A stretch of 5,979 nt of DNA from an uncultured Olsenella sp. (GCA_947253595.1 CAMXZR010000088.1:1-5979), one strand, 5' to 3'; shown: positions 1 to 5,008, numbered from the stretch's first letter. The notes: generated by a model not told the origin, from the letters alone. Numbers and translations: made by a program.

Positions 1-77
1 GCCTGGACCGCCGCAAGGGCCAGGACGAGGCCAATCGCGCAGAGAGGGGCGAGCCGACGTGCCTCGCGTGACCCCAT
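1..77 (-). CDS. 5' fragment of a secreted or membrane protein (signal peptide only)
   Basis: Partial gene cut by the left edge; only the first 25 codons are present, beginning with ATG at 77. They read MGSREARRLAP, then CAIGLVLALAAVQ: a short arginine-rich n-region followed by about 13 hydrophobic residues ending in small ones. This has the shape of a Sec signal peptide or first membrane segment. The start is well supported by AGGAGG at 83-88, five bases upstream of the ATG. No lipobox cysteine is seen before the edge; the one cysteine (residue 13) sits inside the hydrophobic core. The mature protein and its function cannot be seen. It lies 204 nt downstream of the lipoprotein gene on the same strand, behind a series of hairpins, so it probably has its own transcription unit. 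That it is a real gene is inferred from the combination of Shine-Dalgarno and signal sequence. Confidence 0.66.
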   Translation of the reverse strand, partial: MGSREARRLAPLCAIGLVLALAAVQ

Positions 78-82
78 GAGTG

Positions 83-88
83 CCTCCT
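83..88 (-). promoter_or_regulatory. Ribosome binding site of the left-edge gene
   Basis: Perfect AGGAGG on the minus strand, 5 nt before the ATG at 77. It is the main evidence that a gene begins here and runs off the window. Confidence 0.7.
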
Positions 89-107
89 CTCCGCGTCCCA
101 AAGATAT

Positions 108-152
108 CCGATGGGCGGTCGGAATCGGGGTGGCGCAGGACGTGTGGCGCCA
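108..152 (-). repeat. Two small inverted repeats in the leader of the left-edge gene
   Basis: TGGCGC at 131-136 pairs with GCGCCA at 147-152 across a 10-nt loop. CCGAT at 108-112 pairs with ATCGG at 124-128 across 11 nt. Read on the minus strand they follow the larger 161-196 hairpin, and the last one is followed by ATATCTTT before the Shine-Dalgarno. They could form a structured leader or an attenuator for the gene starting at 77, or be chance in GC-rich DNA. I tried to match the leader to cobalamin, TPP, SAM and FMN riboswitch cores and found no convincing fit. Confidence 0.25.
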
Positions 153-160
153 GACGGCAG

Positions 161-196
161 GGGCCGGGGCGGGAGAGTCGCTTCCCGTCCCGGCCC
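161..196 (-). terminator. Strong hairpin downstream of the lipoprotein gene, likely terminator without T-tract
   Basis: The arms at 161-174 and 183-196 are complementary over 14 bp. There is one non-Watson-Crick position (169/188), which is G-U if transcribed from the plus strand and A-C from the minus strand. The loop is 8 nt (175-182). It begins 86 nt after the lipoprotein stop on the minus strand. No run of T follows on either strand, so it is not a textbook intrinsic terminator. It may instead stall polymerase, protect an mRNA 3' end, or fold the leader of the next gene. Confidence 0.42.
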
Positions 197-281
197 GGAC
201 TGCTATCGCCTACCTGTAAGGATACGCCTGGCCTCCGGGGCGCATCTCTCTTTCCGAGGTACGTCCGGCGCGCGTCGCCGC

Positions 282-1127
282 CTACATCTTGAACTCGTAG
301 GAGCCTACGGTGTTGTACCCGGAGTCATAGACCTCTAGGGTTCCCTCGACGGCCGTCAGGGCATCCATGCCCTCGCCGACCTCGCCGTGGCTGAACCACA
401 TGAAGGCCTCGGCATACTTGCCGGCCTTGACCGACTCGAAGAGTGCTGGGTCGGCCATCTTGCCGTTTACCGAGAAGGATCCGCTGGCATAGGAGAAGCT
501 GAGGTCCTTGTCGCTCTTGTTGGTGATGGTCAGGTAGTAGCCGGGATCCCCTCCCCAGTCCACGCCCTTCGCCGTGACGACGATGGAGCAGGTGGCGTCA
601 TCCGCTATGGTAACGGCGGGGTCCAGCGCCGTCTTCTCTTCGCCGGAGCTCTTTCCGGCGTTCTCTAGGACGTCGCCCAGGGAGTCGGAGTCCGTCTTGT
701 TGGCGGGCGGCTCCTTCGCCTCTCCCTTCTTGAAGACCATGCTCTCGCCGTCCTCCTCCATGGTGAGCTGGCCATCCTTGAGGGTGGCGTCGACGTTCGA
801 GTCCTCGATGGTCACGGTCGCCGTCGAGGCGTCCTTGGCTTTCCAGGTGCCGTCCATGGTCGAGCCGAACAGGACGAGGTGGAAGCTTCCGTCCTCATCG
901 AAGTTGACGAAGACCTCTTGCCCCATGGACTTCATGAGCTCGACTTCCTCTTCCGTCGCCGCGTCCTCGCCTCCCATCGAGACGAGGTCCCAGGTTCCCA
1001 CGAAGTTCTTCTTGTAGTCGACGGTCGGCGCGCCGCCGCCCCCTCCCCCGCCGCATGCCGCGAGCCCCAGCATCAGGACGAGCGCCACCGAGAGCGCGGA
1101 GAGAATCGTCGTCAGTCCCTTCTTCAT
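282..1127 (-). CDS. Two-domain secreted lipoprotein with a lipocalin-like N-terminal domain
   Basis: A 281-residue protein predicted to be exported and anchored to the outer face of the cytoplasmic membrane by a lipidated cysteine. Residues 1-24 are a lipoprotein signal peptide (MKKG, hydrophobic core, lipobox LAAC) with Cys25 as lipid site, followed by a flexible linker of seven glycines (26-32). Residues about 41-134 resemble lipocalin-like or META-like beta domains, with GTWDLVS near 45 and a second GTWK near 93 as alternating strands. An acidic, Pro/Ser-rich linker (135-168) leads to a second beta-rich domain (about 169-281) ending in SYEFKM. That domain resembles the Ig-like folds of other Gram-positive lipoproteins. 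The ATG at 1127 is chosen over an in-frame upstream ATG at 1184, because AGGGAG at 1135-1140 lies 7 nt before it and the signal peptide starts there. The gene begins 62 nt after the DUF4428 gene. Ligand and function are unknown; a binding or envelope role is inference. Confidence 0.88.
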   Translation of the reverse strand: MKKGLTTILSALSVALVLMLGLAACGGGGGGGAPTVDYKKNFVGTWDLVSMGGEDAATEEEVELMKSMGQEVFVNFDEDGSFHLVLFGSTMDGTWKAKDASTATVTIEDSNVDATLKDGQLTMEEDGESMVFKKGEAKEPPANKTDSDSLGDVLENAGKSSGEEKTALDPAVTIADDATCSIVVTAKGVDWGGDPGYYLTITNKSDKDLSFSYASGSFSVNGKMADPALFESVKAGKYAEAFMWFSHGEVGEGMDALTAVEGTLEVYDSGYNTVGSYEFKM

Positions 1128-1189
1128 GGTCCTTCTCCCTTCACGGACGTGTCTGGTCCCTCCTTGCGGAAGCGTTGCCATCACTCCCC

Positions 1190-1939
1190 TTAGCCACCCC
1201 TTCCTCGGGCCGGCACCGAGTCCCGTGGGACTCGGTGCCGGCAGCTTGCATCGGACGCAGCGCTTGCCCCGCAGCGCGCGTGGGTCTCCGACGTTCCGGG
1301 GGTGCCGCTCGCGGCCGTCCGGCCGTACGCGGCCTGGCTTGCCTGAGTCAGGGCGTCGTGAATCTCCTCGGCCTGGCGGTACGCCTCCAGGAACTCAACC
1401 GAGTCCTGCCGCTCGATTCCCTCGTCGTTCAGGCGGATCCTGATCTGGTCGAAGTAGGGGGAGCTCACGCGGATGGTGACCTCGACGTTGTAGGCGATGC
1501 CGTGGCGCGGCGGGTTGTGGCTGGCTCGACTGCCGTCCTCGTCCGGGCGGGAGGCCTCGTCTCGCAGCTCGCAGACCTCGATGTCGCAGCCCGTGACCTG
1601 CGAGAGGCTCACCACATCCGGATTGTCGTCGCGCCAGCGCTCGGAGGAGGCGACCACGCACTTGCCCCGGTTCCCGTCGAGGAGGACCTTGGTGCTCCCG
1701 CCCATGGCGCGCGTGACGTCGAACGAGGCCACCTCGGCCTCGTTGGCCTTGCGATAGGCGAGCTGCTCCCTGATCTGCTCGACCGTGCTCCTGCGGCGGT
1801 CGACGAAGAAGGGCGAGAGCCTGCCGACACACTCCTCGCAAAGGTTTCCGTCCTCGAGCCGCAGGCTGCCCAGGAGGCTGGTCTCGCTTCCGCAGACGCT
1901 GCAGGTCCTCTTCTCGAACAGGCTTCCGAACAGTGCCAT
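1190..1939 (-). CDS. DUF4428-type zinc-ribbon protein with altered C-terminal tail
   Basis: A 249-residue soluble protein with no signal peptide or membrane segment. The N-terminus MALFGSLFEKRTCSVCG carries Cys13/Cys16, and CEEC gives Cys34/Cys37. This four-cysteine ribbon (CxxC, 17 residues, CxxC) is the signature of DUF4428 as I know the family. It is followed by RLSPFF, the QLAYRKANE helix and a predicted beta-rich body with SQVTGCDIEV (about 113-122), NPPRHGIAYNVEVTIRV (142-158) and PYFDQIRIRLN (161-171). A helix at about 181-206 ends the body. The molecular function of the family is unknown; zinc binding is inferred from the cysteines. The tail (207-249) is low-complexity and contains HARCGASAASDASC, which looks like a degraded second zinc ribbon. 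The last residues are encoded by a perfect palindrome. ATG at 1939 is chosen because GGAGGT at 1947-1952 lies 7 nt upstream; an in-frame start at 2011 lacks that support and adds a Pro-rich stretch unlike the family. Confidence 0.85.
   Translation of the reverse strand: MALFGSLFEKRTCSVCGSETSLLGSLRLEDGNLCEECVGRLSPFFVDRRRSTVEQIREQLAYRKANEAEVASFDVTRAMGGSTKVLLDGNRGKCVVASSERWRDDNPDVVSLSQVTGCDIEVCELRDEASRPDEDGSRASHNPPRHGIAYNVEVTIRVSSPYFDQIRIRLNDEGIERQDSVEFLEAYRQAEEIHDALTQASQAAYGRTAASGTPGTSETHARCGASAASDASCRHRVPRDSVPARGRGG
1209..1242. repeat. Perfect 16-bp inverted repeat at the 3' end of the DUF4428 gene
   Basis: The arm GCCGGCACCGAGTCCC (1209-1224) and its exact reverse complement (1227-1242) are separated by only 2 nt. 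It lies inside the coding frame and encodes residues from Cys233 to Ala244, 17 nt before the stop codon. Neither strand has a T-run after it. In RNA it would form a very stable hairpin over the last codons. It may act as a terminator or 3' stabiliser for this gene, be a small palindromic repeat inserted there, or serve as a DNA-binding site. Confidence 0.8.
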
Positions 1940-2025
1940 GGAGACCACCTCCCGCCCTCTGGCCCCATGTTCGGGGAGGGGTGGAGAAAGCGGAACCCAC
2001 CAGTGGCCCAAAGGGGGTGCGCGGA

Positions 2026-2041
2026 TGGGACTGCGGTCCCA
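2026..2041 (-). terminator. Short hairpin just after the response regulator stop
   Basis: On the minus strand TGGGAC and GTCCCA pair over 6 bp around a CGCA tetraloop, beginning about 11 nt after the response regulator stop codon. No T-tract follows. It is at best a weak terminator or mRNA 3' end. The rest of the 113-nt spacer before the DUF4428 gene shows no promoter I can defend. Confidence 0.28.
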
Positions 2042-2052
2042 ATCTCGGGAGG

Positions 2053-2673
2053 TTAGTCCCTCTTGAGGCGTGGGGTGATGTAGCCCTTTGTCACGGCGCT
2101 CACGGCCAGCTTCATGGTGCTGTCGTAGCCCGTCTTGGCGAGGATCTCGGATATCCGGCGCTTGACAGTTCCCTCAGAGAGAAAGAGCTGCGAGGCGATC
2201 TCTCTTCGGGACTTTGCCTCACAGACCAGGCGGAGAATCTCGGTCTCCTCGTCGCTGAGCCCCGCCGATGTGAACTCGTTCTCCTGCCTGTGCGGGAAGG
2301 TGGAGTAGCCATCGGTGGTGGAGCGTATGATGGAGAGGAGCTCGCCCGTTCCCACGTTCTTGTACACGAAGCTGTCGACGCCCGCGTCGCGAGCCTGCTC
2401 CACGAAGGTGATGTCGGGCATGCCCGTCATGATGACCACGCGGACCTCGGGATGCGCCTGCTTGATCCTGCGGGAGGCGACGATGCCGCTCGAGTCGTTC
2501 TCGGTGCAGATGTCCATCAGGACAACGTCGGGGCGCGTGCGCTCCACGGCGCCCGCCGCGTCCGCGGCGTCGGCGAGGCAGCACACCACGCAGAGGTCGT
2601 CCTGGGCGTCCACCGCCATGCGCAGGGAGTCCCTCAGGATGGTCTGGTCCTCCACGATCATCGTGCGTATCAC
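2053..2673 (-). CDS. NarL/LuxR-family response regulator (orphan)
   Basis: A 206-residue cytoplasmic two-component regulator: a receiver domain (about 1-120) whose phosphorylation controls a C-terminal DNA-binding domain. The receiver has the acidic pair Glu8/Asp9, phospho-acceptor Asp54 (VVLMDI), switch threonine Thr83 (VVIMTG) and Lys105 (FVYKN). The output domain (about 138-200) is a LuxR-type helix-turn-helix: LSDEETEILRLV, then REIASQLFLSEGTVKRRISEIL as the recognition region. The loop after Asp54 reads CTENDSSG instead of the usual MPxxDG, which I recall from a Gram-positive subfamily of NarL-like regulators. The start is GTG at 2673, preceded by GGAGG at 2678-2682 four bases upstream; the in-frame ATG at 2661 is too far from that site. 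No histidine kinase is adjacent: the upstream neighbour is a metal ATPase 153 nt away. Its signal and targets are therefore unknown. Confidence 0.93.
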   Translation of the reverse strand: MIRTMIVEDQTILRDSLRMAVDAQDDLCVVCCLADAADAAGAVERTRPDVVLMDICTENDSSGIVASRRIKQAHPEVRVVIMTGMPDITFVEQARDAGVDSFVYKNVGTGELLSIIRSTTDGYSTFPHRQENEFTSAGLSDEETEILRLVCEAKSRREIASQLFLSEGTVKRRISEILAKTGYDSTMKLAVSAVTKGYITPRLKRD

Positions 2674-2677
2674 GTGA

Positions 2678-2682
2678 CCTCC
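2678..2682 (-). promoter_or_regulatory. Ribosome binding site deciding the GTG start of the response regulator
   Basis: GGAGG on the minus strand, 4 nt before GTG at 2673. The next in-frame ATG (2661) would be 16 nt away, so GTG is the better start. This keeps the first receiver strand (MIRTMIVED) complete. Confidence 0.7.
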
Positions 2683-2708
2683 AAGCGGCAGGCGGTCGGC
2701 GACAGGCT

Positions 2709-2740
2709 GCGGCGACGGGCCGCTGCCAGGCCGTCGCCGC
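2709..2740 (-). terminator. 10-bp GC hairpin between the metal ATPase and the response regulator
   Basis: GCGGCGACGG (2709-2718) and CCGTCGCCGC (2731-2740) are exact reverse complements around a 12-nt loop. It starts 86 nt after the ATPase stop and ends 35 nt before the GTG start of the response regulator. A weaker inverted repeat, CGGGCA (2782-2787) with TGCCCG (2803-2808), lies closer to the ATPase stop. Neither has a T-tract. Either could end or stabilise the ATPase transcript; the 2709-2740 hairpin could also fold in the leader of the regulator without covering its ribosome binding site. Confidence 0.4.
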
Positions 2741-2826
2741 GATTCTGCCTCATGATGGAGCGGGCGGAGTCGTCGCCTCGGCGGGCAACGCGCTGCGCTC
2801 GGTGCCCGGCGGACCGTCCGACGCCT

Positions 2827-4710
2827 CTAGCGCAGAGTCCGGCATGCGTTGAGGACGGCCAGCACCATGACGCCCACGTCCCCGAACACGGCGAGCCACA
2901 TGGGGGCCAGGCCCAGCGCCGCCAGCACCAGGATCGCCAGTTTCACACCTATGGCGAAGGCGATGTTCTGCCGGGCGATGCCCAGGGTGCACCGTGCGAT
3001 GTGGATGGCCTCCGCGATCTTGTCGAGGCCGTCGTCCATGAGCACCACGTCTGCCGCCTCGATCGCCGCGTCGGAGCCCATGGCCCCCATGGCGATGCCC
3101 ACGTCCGCGCGCGCCAGGACCGGCGCGTCGTTGATGCCGTCTCCCACGAAGGCCACGCTCGTGCCCTCCGGCTTGCTCGCGATGAGCCCCTCCACGGCGG
3201 ATACCTTGTCTGCGGGCAGGAGGTCGGCACGCACGTCGTCTATGCCCAGCGAGCTGCCGATTTGCTCGGCCACCTCTCTGCCGTCGCCGGTGAGCATCAC
3301 CAGCTGGCGTACGCCCTCGGCCCTCATGCGGGCCAGGGACTCGCGCGCACCCCCCTTCACCTGGTCGGCCACCACGATGTGCCCCACGTAGCTGCCGTCC
3401 ATGGCCACGTGGATGATGGCACCCCTGTGGTCGCAGGGCCTCCACTTTGCGCCGACGCTCTCCATGAGGCGGGAGCTGCCGGCCACGACCTGCCTGCCGT
3501 TCACCATGGCCCGCACGCCCTGGCCGGGCACCTCCTCCACGTCGCTTACGTCGCAGTCGTCGTGCTCGTTGGGGTAGGCGTTGCGCAGCGTCACGGCGAC
3601 GGGGTGCATGGAGTAGCGCTCCACGTGCGCCGCGAGGTGGAGCAGGCTGTTGGGGTCGATTCCGTCGGGGTGCACGGCCTCCACCTCGAAGCTGCCCTGG
3701 GTCAGGGTGCCGGTCTTGTCGAAGGCCACGGTCTGGGCCTTGGCGAGGGCCTCCATGTAGTTGGAGCCCTTGATCAGGATGCCGCGCCGCCCCGCCCCGC
3801 CGATGCCGCCGAAGAAGGTCAGCGGGATGCTGATCACCAGGGCGCAGGGACACGACACCACCAGGAAGGTGAGGGCGCGCAGCAGCCAGACCGAGAGGCT
3901 TGCGGCGAAGTCGCCCGAGACCAGTGGCGGCACCACGGCCAGGGCGATGGCGGCTAAGACCACGATGGGGGTGTAGACGCGTGCGAAGCGTGTGATGAAG
4001 CTCTCGCTTTTCGACTTGCCCTCGCTGGCGTTTTGGACCAGGTCCAGGATGCGCGAGGCGGTGGACTCGCCGAACTCCTTGCTCACACGCATGCGCAGGG
4101 TGCCGCTCACGTTGACCACGCCACTGGCCACGTTGTCGCCGGGCGCCACGTCGCGGGGCAGGCTCTCGCCGGTCAGGGCCACGGTGTCGAGGCTCGAGCG
4201 GCCGTCCAGCACGACACCGTCCAGGGGGACCTTCTCGCCCGGGCGAACCAGCACCACGTCGCCCACGTGCACCTCGGTGGGCGCGACCGAGACGAGCTCT
4301 CCGTCGCGCTCGAGGTTGGCCACGTCGGGGCGGATGTCCATGAGCTCGCTGATGGAGTCGCGCGCACGGTCCTCGGCCAGGTCCTCGAAGAGCTCGCCGA
4401 CCTGGAAGAAGAGCATCACGAAGACGGCCTCTGCGAACTCGGGCTTGCCGTTGGGGAGAAACCCGATGAGCAGAGCGCCCACGGTGGCGATGGTCATGAG
4501 CAGGTCCTCGTCGAAGGGTTCGCCGTGCGCGACACTCTCCAGCGCCTCGAGCACCACGTCGTAGCCCGCTACGAGGTAGGCGGGCAGGTACAGCAGCAGC
4601 TCCTGCCAGGGGGGGAGACCTGCGAGCCTGCCGACGACCGCAGCGGCCACCAGGAGTGTCGCAGACCCCAGAATGCGTGCGAGCTTGATTCGGTTTTCCT
4701 TCTCTTCCAT
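2827..4710 (-). CDS. Zn/Cd/Pb-exporting P1B-2 type ATPase (CadA/ZntA family)
   Basis: A 627-residue membrane pump that would use ATP to export divalent soft metals (Zn, Cd, Pb). Visible motifs are actuator TGES (180-183), the metal-site CPC in SCPCALVIS (287-289), phosphorylation site DKTGT with Asp331, the HP pair His369/Pro370, TGDG (474-477) and GDGINDAP (523-530). In the last two membrane helices, Lys590 (GVKLAI) and Asp611 (FGDVG) match the Lys/Asp pair that marks the Zn/Cd/Pb (P1B-2) class over copper pumps. Eight membrane segments can be drawn: four before the actuator domain, two around CPC and two at the end. There is no N-terminal GMxCxxC domain or His-rich tail, so it is a short form. 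ATG at 4710 is chosen because GGGGAG lies 6 nt upstream. In-frame starts at 4740, 4749 and 4761 (GTG) lack a ribosome site, and the last two fall in the operator. The promoter and dyad upstream point to induction by metal. The exact metal is uncertain; I leave the symbol empty because cadA and zntA cannot be told apart here. Confidence 0.96.
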   Translation of the reverse strand: MEEKENRIKLARILGSATLLVAAAVVGRLAGLPPWQELLLYLPAYLVAGYDVVLEALESVAHGEPFDEDLLMTIATVGALLIGFLPNGKPEFAEAVFVMLFFQVGELFEDLAEDRARDSISELMDIRPDVANLERDGELVSVAPTEVHVGDVVLVRPGEKVPLDGVVLDGRSSLDTVALTGESLPRDVAPGDNVASGVVNVSGTLRMRVSKEFGESTASRILDLVQNASEGKSKSESFITRFARVYTPIVVLAAIALAVVPPLVSGDFAASLSVWLLRALTFLVVSCPCALVISIPLTFFGGIGGAGRRGILIKGSNYMEALAKAQTVAFDKTGTLTQGSFEVEAVHPDGIDPNSLLHLAAHVERYSMHPVAVTLRNAYPNEHDDCDVSDVEEVPGQGVRAMVNGRQVVAGSSRLMESVGAKWRPCDHRGAIIHVAMDGSYVGHIVVADQVKGGARESLARMRAEGVRQLVMLTGDGREVAEQIGSSLGIDDVRADLLPADKVSAVEGLIASKPEGTSVAFVGDGINDAPVLARADVGIAMGAMGSDAAIEAADVVLMDDGLDKIAEAIHIARCTLGIARQNIAFAIGVKLAILVLAALGLAPMWLAVFGDVGVMVLAVLNACRTLR

Positions 4711-4716
4711 GACCTG

Positions 4717-4722
4717 CTCCCC
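4717..4722 (-). promoter_or_regulatory. Ribosome binding site deciding the ATPase start
   Basis: GGGGAG on the minus strand, 6 nt before ATG 4710. The in-frame alternatives at 4740, 4749 and 4761 have AT-rich sequence and no purine-rich site in front of them. The shorter protein beginning MEEKENRIK is therefore preferred. Confidence 0.65.
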
Positions 4723-4747
4723 AGAACCCTCTTCCTTCATAATGCAC

Positions 4748-4767
4748 ATATGAGCAAACACTCATAA
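4748..4767. promoter_or_regulatory. Probable ArsR/SmtB-family metal-repressor operator
   Basis: TATGAG (4749-4754) and CTCATA (4761-4766) form a 6-bp inverted repeat around CAAACA, giving a TGA-N8-TCA dyad. This core and spacing match the operators of zinc/cadmium-sensing ArsR/SmtB repressors such as CzrA and SmtB, as I know them. It lies 11-29 bases downstream of the -10 box, across the expected early transcribed region, where a bound repressor would block transcription. It is an AT-rich island in a GC-rich window. No ArsR-family gene is present in the window, so the regulator would act from elsewhere. Confidence 0.68.
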
Positions 4768-4777
4768 TTTAAGATGG

Positions 4778-4806
4778 ATTGTAGGGTGCTGTGGAGGGAG
4801 AGTCAA
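4778..4806 (-). promoter_or_regulatory. Near-consensus sigma-70 promoter of the metal ATPase
   Basis: On the minus strand the -35 box TTGACT (4801-4806) and -10 box TACAAT (4778-4783) are separated by exactly 17 nt, each one base off consensus. Transcription would start near A4770, giving a leader of about 60 nt before ATG 4710, with the operator dyad at roughly +4 to +22. This is the only convincing promoter I can see in the window. Confidence 0.78.
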
Positions 4807-4890
4807 GGGAGAAAAGCATCGGAAGCATGGGGAGAGGCAGGGATGGACGGGCAGAGACGGGTGCGGGTGGGTGCGGACGGGTGCGCGGTG
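4800..4890 (-). other. C-rich, G-poor 3' stretch after the lysozyme gene, with 10-bp periodicity
   Basis: Over 4801-4880 the minus strand has 41 C and 11 G in 80 bases. A transcript running on from the lysozyme gene would therefore be unstructured and C-rich, the character of a Rho loading (rut) region. The stretch 4841-4890 is built of 10-base units mostly ending in ACGG or GTGG on the plus strand, best seen in GTGCGGGTGG followed by GTGCGGACGG. Rho-dependent termination ahead of the ATPase promoter is inference. Confidence 0.35.
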
Positions 4891-4918
4891 CCCCGACGCA
4901 CGCGCGATTGCATGCCAG

Positions 4919-4941
4919 GCGAGAGGGGCGTGCGCTCTCGC
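4919..4941 (-). terminator. Hairpin downstream of the lysozyme gene
   Basis: GCGAGAG (4919-4925) pairs with CTCTCGC (4935-4941) over 7 bp around a 9-nt loop, starting 67 nt after the lysozyme stop on the minus strand. No T-tract follows; the C-rich stretch comes next. It could help end the lysozyme transcript, but the evidence is modest. Nothing gene-like is seen elsewhere in the 298-nt spacer 4711-5008 apart from this hairpin, the C-rich stretch, the promoter, the operator and the ATPase ribosome site. Confidence 0.33.
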
Positions 4942-5008
4942 GTGGAGGATGCGTCTCAGAGCCCTGCATCTCTTGTCCCCTGCGTCCTCGCCGACCGTGC
5001 CTCGCTCC

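Noticed and set aside
78..281. Cobalamin or other riboswitch upstream of the left-edge gene
   Set aside because: GGGAAG and GCCAC-like pieces occur, but the order and conserved core do not fit any riboswitch I can recall.
80..338. Two plus-strand frames of 70 and 75 codons in the left spacer
   Set aside because: They run through the hairpins, have no ribosome site, and their composition (Arg, Gly, Pro, Ser) is that of translated GC-rich noncoding DNA.
1940..2011. Longer N-terminus for the DUF4428 protein starting at 2011
   Set aside because: It adds a Pro/Gly-rich stretch before the family N-terminus MALFGSLF, while the ATG at 1939 has GGAGGT at 7 nt.
1055..2056. 333-codon plus-strand frame opposite the DUF4428 gene
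   Set aside because: No domain or ribosome site, and composition typical of an antisense shadow; the opposite strand has a zinc ribbon protein with a good ribosome site.
1933..3957. Very long plus-strand open frame of 674 codons opposite the regulator and ATPase
   Set aside because: Its translation is rich in His, Gly, Ala and Arg with no recognisable domain, and it lies antisense to two genes with intact family motifs. Long antisense frames are expected at this GC content.
2750..4765. 671-codon minus-strand frame from ATG 4765, overlapping the ATPase in another frame
   Set aside because: The product is a low-complexity Arg/Gly/Ala string, its ATG has no ribosome site and lies in the operator, and the ATPase frame has all catalytic motifs.
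4763..4768. CATAAT on the plus strand as a -10 box for a divergent promoter
   Set aside because: No -35 at a usable distance and no plus-strand gene downstream; the AT-rich bases are explained by the operator.
4841..4890. CRISPR array or tandem-repeat element
   Set aside because: The units are 10 bases with no spacers and imperfect, so this is simple periodic sequence and not an array.
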